Shown piece after piece: positions 1 to 6,972 of a stretch of 10,455 bases of DNA (position 1 is its first letter; each line of letters starts with the position of its first letter). This DNA is from DATLAN01 sp035527455 (GTDB lineage: Bacteria > Planctomycetota > Planctomycetia > Pirellulales > Thermoguttaceae): assembly GCA_035527455.1 (NCBI GenBank), contig DATLAN010000136.1:1-10455 (forward strand). Direction: 5' to 3'. The notes beneath the pieces were generated by a model. The model was not told the origin of the DNA. It saw only the letters and a list, made by a program, of their open reading frames with translations, and made no database searches. Position numbers and translations under genes: made by a program.

Positions 1-1620
1 CTTGAAGGCTGCGAAGTCGTTGTTGTAGTCGGCGGCATCATTGGCGATCGTGATGATCGGAGAATCCGGATTCAACAGCCTGACGAAACTCTTCGGCCGC
101 AAGCTATCACGGTGCTCCCAGGGCGTGACCCACTGGTAGCCGCCCACGACCTTGACCGCGGCGAATGCATCGCCGGATTTGACGAAGAGCCACCCATCCT
201 CTTCTTCCACGAGATCCAGCGCGTAGCTGAAGTAGATCCACAGATTGGGATCGACTCCTCGGTCCGTGCTCGGCCCCCACTTCATGGTGACCATGATGTT
301 GCGGTCCTGGATGGTCTTGAACGGGTTGCTGATATACCCGTCCTTCTCAGGGTTTCCGGGAACACCCTTGACGCTTACGCCATCCATGCTGATGCGCGCC
401 ATCGGATCGTTCGCGAAAACAACGCCCTGCCACCGCTGCTGCCTGGCGTTGCTGTTGATCTCTGCGGTTCCGTCGACCCCGTGAGAGCCCATATGAAAAC
501 GTGGCGTTGCGAAGCCGTTGCGTAGGATCGAGTTGGCACTGTCGAAGACATTCCACTTCGGTGGATCCGTTGGCCCGGGCTGTTTCTTGAAACCCGGACA
601 GCGTTTGGACCAGTAGTACGCGCCACGGCTGCTTGCACCTTTGCCGAGGCTGACGATTGCCGGAGGAGGATAATAACTGCTGGTGGGGAGCAGGTAACTT
701 CCGGATTCCCGAAATCTCTCGCCCTGTGCGAAGAGCAAACCGTAGTAGTTGGCTTCGAAGCCTTCTTCCTTGGTGCGAGTTTTCGGTCCGCCACGAACTG
801 AACCCAGCGTTTCTTCGGCAAAGTTGGCGAAAACGAGGTCAAGAAACATGTCGGCTTTCCGGCGCAGGACCGGATCCTCGGCAAAGTCGCGGAGATTAAA
901 CAGGGCTTCGATGGTGTAGTTCTCATAGCTTGAACCGTCTTCATAAAAAAGCCCGCGCCTGGTACGCTGATCCAGCCATTTGCTCCAGTAGCCCAGGCGA
1001 GCTTCATATTGCTGTGGGAGCGTTGATCCGTCATCGTATTTCAGCTTGGCATATTCGGGGATGTCCTTAAGGAACTGGGCGACGAGAAAGTCGGACACTC
1101 GGCTCGTGACGTGGTGGTTTTCGGAACCGTCCGATTCCCAGACGTCGATCTTCGCTTCGGCGAGCTTGCTGTAAGCCCTGGCGCACTCCCAAAACGATTT
1201 TTCCAGATTCGCCTGAGCCTTGGGAGAAAGTCGTCCTTTCATCACGCCGGTGCGGTCGTTATACAGGGCATAGAGACGTAAGTAGGATGCCGAGAAAAGG
1301 CTGAACCCCCATTGTTCGCTTGGCGTCCATCCAAAACCATCGGCCTCGAAGTACGCGTTCAACTCATCAACATGTTGCCCCAGCGCCAAGCCGGCAATCC
1401 CAATGCGCACTTTGATGACGGGGTTCTTACCCTCCGTCTTGGGATCGTCAAATCTGTCTGACTGCAACTGCAGGGCATGGCGCAAGCGCTGCAGGTAGTC
1501 GGTCGGCAGGTTCTTCATCTCCGGCGGCGGCCATGCAACCTGTTTCATGTCGGCTGCTTGAAGCTGGGTAGAAATGAGGCACAGGCCTATCAGAGCGTAA
1601 AGCACGACGTGGTTCTTCAT
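1..1620 (-). CDS. Secreted protein, probable helical-toroid / lyase-like fold (C-terminus off the window)
   Basis: The frame is open from ATG at 1620 through base 1, giving 540 residues with no stop, so the C-terminus is missing. Residues 1-22 form a Sec signal peptide (Lys-2, hydrophobic core VVLYALIGLCLI, cleavage near LQA), so the product is exported. Residues about 40-310 look mostly helical and rich in W, Y and F. They include SDGSENHHV (163-171) and EDGSSYENY (227-235), spaced like repeats of an alpha/alpha toroid. From about 350 the sequence becomes beta-like. Helical toroid plus beta-sandwich is the layout of heparinase/alginate-lyase-type polysaccharide lyases, and an Asn-His pair can be catalytic in some of them. 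That is a resemblance, not a family assignment. A GAGGG Shine-Dalgarno lies 5 bases before the ATG, and the ATP-grasp stop is only 12 bases upstream, suggesting the same transcript. By eye its base composition is less GC-rich than its neighbours. Confidence 0.8.
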   Translation of the reverse strand, partial: MKNHVVLYALIGLCLISTQLQAADMKQVAWPPPEMKNLPTDYLQRLRHALQLQSDRFDDPKTEGKNPVIKVRIGIAGLALGQHVDELNAYFEADGFGWTPSEQWGFSLFSASYLRLYALYNDRTGVMKGRLSPKAQANLEKSFWECARAYSKLAEAKIDVWESDGSENHHVTSRVSDFLVAQFLKDIPEYAKLKYDDGSTLPQQYEARLGYWSKWLDQRTRRGLFYEDGSSYENYTIEALFNLRDFAEDPVLRRKADMFLDLVFANFAEETLGSVRGGPKTRTKEEGFEANYYGLLFAQGERFRESGSYLLPTSSYYPPPAIVSLGKGASSRGAYYWSKRCPGFKKQPGPTDPPKWNVFDSANSILRNGFATPRFHMGSHGVDGTAEINSNARQQRWQGVVFANDPMARISMDGVSVKGVPGNPEKDGYISNPFKTIQDRNIMVTMKWGPSTDRGVDPNLWIYFSYALDLVEEEDGWLFVKSGDAFAAVKVVGGYQWVTPWEHRDSLRPKSFVRLLNPDSPIITIANDAADYNNDFAAFK

Positions 1621-1632
1621 GTTATCCCTCGT

Positions 1633-2679
1633 TCACAGCGTCGCCATATCCAGATTGTTGAAGTTGCGTTGATAGAAGGTCATGTACTGGACCTTCCGTT
1701 CCAGCGCGATAATCACGGCCAGGGCGAAGTTGACGTTCTCGAAGCTCTGCGCGCTGCCGAGTCCGCCGGGGCTGAAGACGTTGATTTCCATCAGTTTGTC
1801 GCCGACGATGTCCAACCCCACCAGGAACATGCCGTCCAGCACGAGTTTCGGGCGGACGATCTCGGCGATCCTCAGCATCGCGTCGTCGACGACGGCCCGG
1901 TCCTTCTTGCCGCCGGCGTGGATGTTGCTGCGGATGTCGTCTCCGGAGCGGAGCCGTCGAAACGCCGCGTACTTGCCCTTGTAGCGCAACGGCGCGCCGT
2001 TCATCATGAACAGGCGGGTGTCGCCTTCGGCGGCCGCGCGCAGGTACTCCTGGGCGACGACGTAGCCGTCGCGGCTGACCGCCTCGACCATCTGGTTGAG
2101 GTTCCCCAGGTCGTCGAGGCGAACGCGGAAGACGCCCTGGCCGCCGGAACCTTGCAGGGGCTTGATCACGATATCCCCGCCGAATTCCTTGGCGAACGAC
2201 CTGATTTCCTCGCGATCTCGCGTGATCAGCGTGGCCGGCCGTACTTCCTCGGGAAAGAGTTGGAAATACATCTTGTTCATCGCGTTGGCCAGCCCGTGGG
2301 GGTCGTTCAGCACGATCACGCCTCTGCGCATGGCGGCCCTGCCGAACATGACGCCGGCGGTCTGGGCCCAGCCGCGCCGCCCACGGTCTTCGGCGGGGTC
2401 GTTGCGGAGCATCAGGACGTCCAGGTCGTCCACCGTAATGCGTTGCACTTTGCCTCGCGGCCCGCGCAATTCGTCCAGGAAGGATTGGAGCGACTTGTAT
2501 TTGGTTTTCGGCGCGGCCCTCGCACGTGCCCGCACGAAGTCGTCGGGGTCGAAGGCGAAATCCCCGGTTCCGATCAACCACGCTTCGTGGCCGCGGTTGA
2601 CGGCGGCCATCGCCAGCCGGGTCGTGGTGTAGTTGGGCAGCTCCGTATTGATGTCGTTGACGACGAATCCGATTCTCAT
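1633..2679 (-). CDS. ATP-grasp ligase, glutathione synthetase/RimK-like
   Basis: This is a 348-residue cytosolic enzyme with the full ATP-grasp pattern: a pre-ATP-grasp domain starting MRIGFVVNDI; the nucleotide lysine in VIKPLQGSGGQGVF (about 171-184, with its Gly-rich loop); the hinge QEYL (210-213); GDTRLFMMNG (219-228); RSNIHAGG (250-257); and the metal-binding acidic end DIVGDKLMEINVFSPGG (290-306). Such enzymes activate a carboxylate as acyl-phosphate with ATP and join it to an amine or thiol, forming a peptide or amide bond. Length and motifs resemble GshB. However, no gamma-glutamylcysteine synthetase is nearby, and the partners are hydrolases, so true glutathione synthesis is doubtful and the substrate is unknown. 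The ATG at 2679 overlaps the DUF1704 stop as ATGA. The only ribosome-binding hint is AAGG about 10 bases upstream, consistent with translational coupling. Confidence 0.92.
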   Translation of the reverse strand: MRIGFVVNDINTELPNYTTTRLAMAAVNRGHEAWLIGTGDFAFDPDDFVRARARAAPKTKYKSLQSFLDELRGPRGKVQRITVDDLDVLMLRNDPAEDRGRRGWAQTAGVMFGRAAMRRGVIVLNDPHGLANAMNKMYFQLFPEEVRPATLITRDREEIRSFAKEFGGDIVIKPLQGSGGQGVFRVRLDDLGNLNQMVEAVSRDGYVVAQEYLRAAAEGDTRLFMMNGAPLRYKGKYAAFRRLRSGDDIRSNIHAGGKKDRAVVDDAMLRIAEIVRPKLVLDGMFLVGLDIVGDKLMEINVFSPGGLGSAQSFENVNFALAVIIALERKVQYMTFYQRNFNNLDMATL

Positions 2680-4592
2680 TTGAGTGATACCTTGACGAGT
2701 TGGGAAATAGTGATTCCGTTGCGAAGTCGAGCCAGTGCGTCGGCCACGCCGGGCCGCTCGAAGTAGCGCGGTCTCAGCGGCGGGCAGTGGAGCACTCGGC
2801 GAAAAGTCAATTCTCGGACGATCGGCACGTGATCCGCGCCGAGTTTGCCGACGGTCAGCGGTTCGATCTCGCCGCCGTTGCGCATGTAGCCGAGAATCGT
2901 GATGAGTCCCTGCAAATAGACCAGGTCCTTGGTCAGGCCGCCCGCCCGGTAAACGCGCATGGCGATGGTGTACGCCTGCCGCTGGGGAAACCCATACTCG
3001 CGCGTGAGAGCGCGGTAGGTGTCCACGAAAGAAGCGCCGTCGAGCAGGCTTTGTGCGGCGATCACTCTGGCGGCGAGCGTCCGCAGGCGCGGCCCGTCGA
3101 GTCCCCCCACGAGATACTCGGCCAAGACGGCCAGCCCCTCTTGCACCTCGTCGAAACCGGCCAGCCCGCACTCGAGCTGCCTAAGCGGCTGTGATTGTCC
3201 GTTGTAGAACGTGACCAGGTGCGTGCCGACTTCGTGCTGCAACAGGGCGTCCACGCGCGCGGCGGGGATCTTGGTGCCTTGGCCCACCAGCAAATGGCCC
3301 CTTGAAACGAGCAGACCGGAGTAGATGTCCTTGCGGACGGTCACGGTCGCCGTGAAACCCTCGTACCTGCGCCGATAGAAGTCGATTTCCTCTTGTGCCT
3401 TGGCGGCGAACGTCCGGGCGTCCACCTGCCTTCTTCGCGAGTTCCGCTTCCGCGCGGATTGGAGCAACTGTCTGGCCGCGTCGAGCAACTCGGGCGTGAC
3501 CCGCCCATACACCTGCAAGCTCCCCGCCAGGAAATGGGGCGTCCCGATGTCCGAGAGCATCGTGATCCTTCGGCCCAGTTCGTCCTGCTTTTCGAGAAAC
3601 AGATGCGCGAGCGTCGGGTCTTCGATCCGCTCGGCCGGCACGTCGTAGAGGGACCGCTTCAGCAGGGACGGTTCGACGGCCAGCGGGCGATAATGGAAAA
3701 CGGGGTCCGCCTGAAACCGGCGGCGCCGGAACTCTCGCCACGCCCCCTCGGCGTTGACGGGCGTTGCCTGCAACAGGAGGTCGAAGGAATTGTCGATCTC
3801 CGCCAACCGGCGATCGATTTCCCACACGACCTTCAGCACGGACCGGCGGCCCAGGGAGTAGTAGTGCTCGGGTCGAACCTTCGTGTGCTCTTCGGCAAAG
3901 GCGAAGAAGGTCTGCTTCAGGGCATAGCCGAACCGCCGTCGCAAGGCCCGCAGAACGGACGGAAAGATCTCGTGCGTCGCGTGGTCGCGGTAGACCGGCC
4001 GGACCTGGATGCCCAGGCTGTAGCAATCAAGCCGGGCCGCATCCGACGCCAAGAGCAAAGGCTTCATACCCGGAGGTCGCGGGCCGGCTTCTTCGTCCAG
4101 GTTCGCCACGGCACGCTGCCGCAACAGCCGGATCTTGCCCAAAGACTTCAGAAGCGTCTGCACCGTGTCTTCGGGTCGCCGCCGCTTGGGCGCAAAGACG
4201 GTGAAGGCAGGCTGCGGCGGGAGGGGTTCTCCGGTCTCGGCGGTCGGTACGTGGCTTGGGTCCTCGGGCCTTTCCGACCAGATTTCGACGATCAAGAAGC
4301 CTCCGAAATGTTCCGAAAGGGCCTTCACCAGGGATTTGACCAGCAACCGCGAGCCGAAAACGGAGCGTGCGTCGCCGGGAAGGTGAAGGACGGAAGTCTC
4401 CGCGGACACCAGGTGGTCCGTTCCCGCGTCGTCGCCCCCGTCCGGCCGACGGTAAACGCAAAGGAACGGCAGGCGCCGGTCCAGGTGGATTCGGCCGCCG
4501 TCGGCAAGAAACCGCCTGACTCGCATGTCCTGAGAGACGCGGGCGACGACTTCGGCAACGAGGGCCTCGGTAATGGGTGCCGATTTAGGCAT
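2676..4592 (-). CDS. DUF1704 / 'QEGLA motif' protein, probable zinc carboxypeptidase-like enzyme
   Basis: The product is 638 residues. The C-terminal half carries HEVGTH (453-458), an HExxxH zinc motif, followed by DEVQEGLAVLAEYL (481-494), the QEGLA motif that names the family. Its glutamate (E482 or E485) is the likely third zinc ligand. Bacterial members are annotated 'flavohemoglobin expression-modulating QEGLA motif protein'. Eukaryotic DUF1704 proteins (MATCAP) are metallopeptidases that remove the C-terminal tyrosine of tubulin, so peptidase activity is the better expectation. Residues 1-150 form a separate N-terminal region and 205-330 a basic helical region. No signal peptide or membrane segment is seen. 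ATG 4592 lies 5 bases after the upstream stop. An in-frame GTG at 4601 would overlap that stop as GTGA, and its GGAGG (4619-4615) lies 13 bases away, against 22 for the ATG, so the protein may start three residues earlier. It overlaps the ATP-grasp gene by 4 bases. Confidence 0.93.
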   Translation of the reverse strand: MPKSAPITEALVAEVVARVSQDMRVRRFLADGGRIHLDRRLPFLCVYRRPDGGDDAGTDHLVSAETSVLHLPGDARSVFGSRLLVKSLVKALSEHFGGFLIVEIWSERPEDPSHVPTAETGEPLPPQPAFTVFAPKRRRPEDTVQTLLKSLGKIRLLRQRAVANLDEEAGPRPPGMKPLLLASDAARLDCYSLGIQVRPVYRDHATHEIFPSVLRALRRRFGYALKQTFFAFAEEHTKVRPEHYYSLGRRSVLKVVWEIDRRLAEIDNSFDLLLQATPVNAEGAWREFRRRRFQADPVFHYRPLAVEPSLLKRSLYDVPAERIEDPTLAHLFLEKQDELGRRITMLSDIGTPHFLAGSLQVYGRVTPELLDAARQLLQSARKRNSRRRQVDARTFAAKAQEEIDFYRRRYEGFTATVTVRKDIYSGLLVSRGHLLVGQGTKIPAARVDALLQHEVGTHLVTFYNGQSQPLRQLECGLAGFDEVQEGLAVLAEYLVGGLDGPRLRTLAARVIAAQSLLDGASFVDTYRALTREYGFPQRQAYTIAMRVYRAGGLTKDLVYLQGLITILGYMRNGGEIEPLTVGKLGADHVPIVRELTFRRVLHCPPLRPRYFERPGVADALARLRNGITISQLVKVSLK

Positions 4593-4597
4593 AGCGT

Positions 4598-5401
4598 TCA
4601 CGCACCAGGCATTTCCTCCAACGCCGCCTCGGCGGAAGATCTCAAGGCCTGGCCGATCTCGTACAATTGCGACTGGTCGACTTCCCCCGTCCACTCGTCC
4701 ATGAAGAACTTCTTGACCTCGACGGCCAGGCAACAGACCGACTGGCCGAAGGTGCCGTGAATCCACTGGGGAAAACGGCCGCCGAAGAACCGCACGTTCT
4801 CCCGGACGTCGAGCGTTCTGCCCAGGAAGTCGCGCGGACTCAGTTCCGCCACGAACCGGTCGACGACTCGGCCCCAGCGCCGGCGGTCCATGGTGCCGGT
4901 CCCCACGTTCACTTCCGGATTGCCGCTCGGGTTCAGCACGTGCCCGTCCGGTCCCTCGCGCCGGTGGTTGTAGCTGTGCAAATCGAGGACCAGGACGCGT
5001 CCGAACTGGGAGACGAGGCTCTCCAGGACGACTTGCACTTGCCGATAAAAGGCGTCGTAATGGACGAGCGACCGGGAAACGATTTCCTCGGCAGGAGGTT
5101 CCTTCCAGACCGTCAGTCCCCACGCGTCCTCCGGGCTGAGGTAGACGGCCTTGTCGCGCGGACGATTCAGATCGAACTCGAAGCGGGACCGCAGGCCGAT
5201 GATTCTCGTGGGGGCGACCGTCGTCCAGAAGGCCGTGTGCGGGTCCTCTTCGTGGAACCGGTCCACCTCCGAGACGGCCAGCAACGGCGCAACCTCCCGG
5301 CGGACCGAGTGCCCGTCGTGGATCGCGGCGGCAACCAGCGGCGCGGAGCCGAACTGGATTTCCCAAATGGGACCGTCGGAAAGAGGACTTTCTATCGTCA
5401 C
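4598..5401 (-). CDS. N-formylglutamate amidohydrolase-like zinc hydrolase
   Basis: This is a 267-residue protein of the N-formylglutamate amidohydrolase family. The start is GTG at 5401; no in-frame ATG lies just upstream and the ribosome-binding site is poor. Visible family motifs are AIHDGH (26-31), EED (51-53), RSRFEFDLNRPR (71-82), LDLHSYNHRR (139-148) and EVKKFFMDEW (228-237). The His/Asp/Glu-rich motifs are the expected metal and substrate ligands of this zinc-dependent hydrolase, whose fold resembles M14 carboxypeptidases. HutG in this family hydrolyses N-formyl-L-glutamate in histidine breakdown, but no hut gene is nearby. Linkage to DUF1704 and ATP-grasp genes instead suggests cleavage of an N-acyl or peptidyl amide made in this pathway. 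It is the first gene of the operon, and its stop lies 5 bases from the next ATG (or overlaps the alternative GTG). Confidence 0.9.
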   Translation of the reverse strand: MTIESPLSDGPIWEIQFGSAPLVAAAIHDGHSVRREVAPLLAVSEVDRFHEEDPHTAFWTTVAPTRIIGLRSRFEFDLNRPRDKAVYLSPEDAWGLTVWKEPPAEEIVSRSLVHYDAFYRQVQVVLESLVSQFGRVLVLDLHSYNHRREGPDGHVLNPSGNPEVNVGTGTMDRRRWGRVVDRFVAELSPRDFLGRTLDVRENVRFFGGRFPQWIHGTFGQSVCCLAVEVKKFFMDEWTGEVDQSQLYEIGQALRSSAEAALEEMPGA

Positions 5402-5442
5402 GGGAAGAAACCCTGAACACGAATTGTGGGGCCGCCGGTCGA

Positions 5443-5471
5443 AGTATATGCAATGAACGCTCGCACGAAAA
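5443..5471 (-). promoter_or_regulatory. Candidate promoter for the amidohydrolase operon
   Basis: On the minus strand there is a TATACT -10 hexamer (5448-5443), one mismatch from TATAAT. A weak TTTTCG lies at the -35 position (5471-5466) across a 17-base spacer. It would start transcription about 35 bases before the GTG at 5401, on the gene side of the inverted-repeat element. The -35 match is poor, so this is only a candidate. Confidence 0.3.
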
Positions 5472-5513
5472 GACGGGCACAGTCATTACAAACTGCAAGT
5501 GCGGGAGCCCGAT

Positions 5514-5585
5514 AATGGGGACTGGCTCCGTCGAGGTACGGTTATTCCGCGCTATTCCGGGCGGCCGACGGTGTCTGTCCCCATT
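5514..5585. repeat. 72-bp imperfect palindromic element (REP/MITE-like)
   Basis: Two 20-base arms, 5514-5533 (beginning AATGGGGACTGG) and 5566-5585 (ending CTGTCCCCATT), are inverted repeats with 17 of 20 positions paired, around a 32-base centre. The outer nine bases are perfectly paired. There is no T-run after the stem, so a simple intrinsic terminator is unlikely. The form, with conserved GGGGAC ends and a variable centre, is what dispersed REP-like or small non-autonomous mobile elements look like. From memory similar sequences recur between planctomycete genes, but the genome cannot be checked here. Confidence 0.65.
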
Positions 5586-5666
5586 TTCCACTCACCGCTT
5601 ACAGTTCGAGATCACTACAAACCTACCATGCGAAAGACGGCTGGACACCGGCCCCCAAGCGGCCGC

Positions 5667-6662
5667 TCAACGGTTCGACATGCCGGCGAAGGCTTTCCAC
5701 CGGCGGTCCAGCCCTTCCGCGTCGGTCGGGCCGTCGTGAACCAGCACGCCGTATCTGAGCGTCAGGCTCTTTCCGGCCGACAACGTGTAGTCCTCTTGGC
5801 ACGTCAGCGACGGGTTGAGATAAGGATACTGGGACCGTGTTTGCCACCAGGAAGGATGGCGGGGATTGGCGGGATGGTCGAAGATGGCGAGGGCGGCGGG
5901 CCGGCCGTCGGGCGTGGTGCCCTGATAGGCCACCCAACGTGCGGCCCGGCCGTTGCTGTTCGGCTGCCCTTCGCTGTCGAGAAAAGTCCAGGCCGGCCTG
6001 CCCGACGCCTCGTCGCCGCAGCACTCGGCCGCCATGCGGATGGCGAACCCTCCGTAGGAATTCCGGTTGAAGATTACGTCCTTCGTTCCCGCCGGCGTGA
6101 AGGTCGCCTGCCAGTCGATCAGGTAGGTGCCCGTCGCGTCCGGGGCGCTGACGGTAATCACGCGCTTCTCCATCACCACGGGGGCCTCGTCGGGCAGATG
6201 GTAGGCGATCTTCATCTCGACCCGGGCGGAACCGTCGTCGCGGCGCTCGATCTCGACTTCGACCGGCTCGGTGCCTTGCTGGTGCTCCTCCCAATAGTTC
6301 ACCCCGTCGATCGCCTTCCACGACCACCACAACGCGCGATGCCAGGTGTGATCGGCCCTGGGATAATCCTTCGGGTAGGGCCAGGGGCGGGTCAGCTCCG
6401 TCCCGTCGAGCAGCCCGATCCGCATGTACGGCTTACCGATCTCCCGGTCATGCACGTGCTGCCAGACGACCCGGCCGTGGTTGAGCAGCGCAAGGGAAGT
6501 CTCCGTTTGCCGCCAGCCGAACTCCGGCTGGGAGGACGCGGCCTTCGGAGGATTCTCAAGGGCGGCCTGTCCGAGGGCCTTCATCGGCGAAACCCCTGCC
6601 ACGAGAGTGATCAGCACGACAAAGGCAAATCGGCCGGACGCAAACAGCACTGTTCGAATCAT
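5667..6662 (-). CDS. Secreted DUF6807 ('PmoA family') protein
   Basis: The product is 331 residues from ATG 6662, with GGGGAG 5 bases upstream. The N-terminus is a Sec signal peptide (hydrophobic stretch FAFVVLITLVAGV, cleavage near ALGQA at about residue 33). The mature part is beta-rich and shows the family's signature DHTWHRALWWSW (about 104-115) followed by DGVNYWEE. Other conserved-looking stretches are NRNSYGGFAIR and FDHPANPRHPSWW. Databases often call these 'methane oxygenase PmoA', but there is no relation to particulate methane monooxygenase: no membrane helices and no pmoCAB cluster. The biochemical role is unknown. Members commonly neighbour Gfo/Idh/MocA oxidoreductases in planctomycetes, as here (divergent at 6973), which suggests extracytoplasmic sugar or glycoside metabolism. 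Confidence is high for the family and low for the function. Confidence 0.9.
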   Translation of the reverse strand: MIRTVLFASGRFAFVVLITLVAGVSPMKALGQAALENPPKAASSQPEFGWRQTETSLALLNHGRVVWQHVHDREIGKPYMRIGLLDGTELTRPWPYPKDYPRADHTWHRALWWSWKAIDGVNYWEEHQQGTEPVEVEIERRDDGSARVEMKIAYHLPDEAPVVMEKRVITVSAPDATGTYLIDWQATFTPAGTKDVIFNRNSYGGFAIRMAAECCGDEASGRPAWTFLDSEGQPNSNGRAARWVAYQGTTPDGRPAALAIFDHPANPRHPSWWQTRSQYPYLNPSLTCQEDYTLSAGKSLTLRYGVLVHDGPTDAEGLDRRWKAFAGMSNR

Positions 6663-6723
6663 GTTCTCTCCCCTTTTTCCACGGGGTTCCAGCAGTCACC
6701 GCCCCGGGTAACAAGCCCATCGT

Positions 6724-6799
6724 GGGTGGCACGCCCTGAGGAACGAAGGGCGTGTTTGGCCGGTTCCCCACGCCCTTCGTTCCTCAGGGCGTGCCACCC
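6724..6799. repeat. Perfect 31-bp inverted repeat with nested palindromes (REP/BIME-like)
   Basis: Arms 6724-6754 and 6769-6799 are exact reverse complements over 31 bases, around a 14-base loop (6755-6768). Each arm is itself a hairpin: CACGCCCT and AGGGCGTG inside the same arm are reverse complements, separated by 9 bases. The unit is therefore a palindrome of palindromes, as in REP/BIME repeats. It lies between two divergent gene starts, so a terminator role is unlikely, and no T-run follows. The DNA could form a very stable cruciform or RNA hairpin. Confidence 0.85.
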
Positions 6800-6870
6800 C
6801 GCCACCCCTTTCTCTGTTTCTCACATTCTCATTGCCGCGGGCCGGAGTGTCAACATTTCGCCGGAACTCG

Positions 6871-6899
6871 TTGATTCGCCTCGTCCGTTGGTTTATCAT
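6871..6899 (+). promoter_or_regulatory. Sigma70-like promoter of the Gfo/Idh/MocA gene
   Basis: TTGATT (6871-6876, 4 of 6 to TTGACA) and TATCAT (6894-6899, 5 of 6 to TATAAT) are separated by exactly 17 bases. Transcription would begin near 6906, leaving a leader of about 65 bases before the ATG at 6973. This supports 6973 over the upstream in-frame ATGs at 6832 and 6898. Confidence 0.5.
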
Positions 6900-6972
6900 G
6901 GTCGGGAAAGCGTCCGTCCCCGAACACCCCCCGTGCCCGCCGGGCCCCCGCCTCGAACCAAGGAGCCAGCCG

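Larger units (their letters stand above)
5402..5666. other. Intergenic spacer between DUF6807 gene and amidohydrolase operon
   Basis: These 265 bases hold no convincing gene. They contain the inverted-repeat element at 5514-5585 and the candidate operon promoter at 5443-5471. Long open frames crossing this stretch have no family signature and shadow the genes on either side. The length suggests that the operon is transcribed separately from the DUF6807 gene. Confidence 0.6.
6663..6972. other. Divergent intergenic region between DUF6807 and oxidoreductase genes
   Basis: These 310 bases hold no gene. They contain the 76-bp perfect hairpin (6724-6799), a sigma70-like promoter for the plus-strand oxidoreductase (6871-6899) and its Shine-Dalgarno AAGGAG (6960-6965). 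The first roughly 60 bases before the DUF6807 start show its GGGGAG site but no clear promoter hexamers. In-frame ATGs at 6832 and 6898 upstream of the oxidoreductase are not used in my view: the first precedes the promoter and the second lies inside it. Confidence 0.65.

Noticed and set aside
1633..2679. Genuine glutathione synthetase (gshB)
   Set aside because: The motifs are shared by many ATP-grasp ligases; no gshA-like gene is present and the operon partners are hydrolases.
1477..2766. 429-codon plus-strand frame opposite the ATP-grasp gene
   Set aside because: The minus-strand product has complete ATP-grasp motifs; the plus frame has none and runs through the gene boundary.
3393..4760. 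455-codon plus-strand frame opposite DUF1704
   Set aside because: It is a shadow of a protein with clear HExxxH and QEGLA motifs and has no recognisable domain.
4598..5401. HutG in a histidine-degradation pathway
   Set aside because: No hutH, hutU or hutI is nearby, and the gene is locked to DUF1704 and ATP-grasp genes.
4593..5591. N-terminal extension of the DUF1704 frame to 971 residues
   Set aside because: The extra 333 codons run antisense-free but out of frame through the amidohydrolase gene and the palindromic element. The family start fits 4592 or 4601.
5667..6662. Particulate methane monooxygenase subunit
   Set aside because: The 'PmoA' label for DUF6807 is misleading: the protein is a secreted beta-rich protein without membrane helices or a pmo cluster.
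6724..6799. Intrinsic transcription terminator
   Set aside because: It lies between two divergent gene starts, has no T-run, and its nested symmetry fits a REP-like repeat better.
6832..6972. 47-residue N-terminal extension of the oxidoreductase
   Set aside because: The extension would precede or overlap the likely promoter and would bury the Tat signal, and ATG 6973 has a good Shine-Dalgarno.
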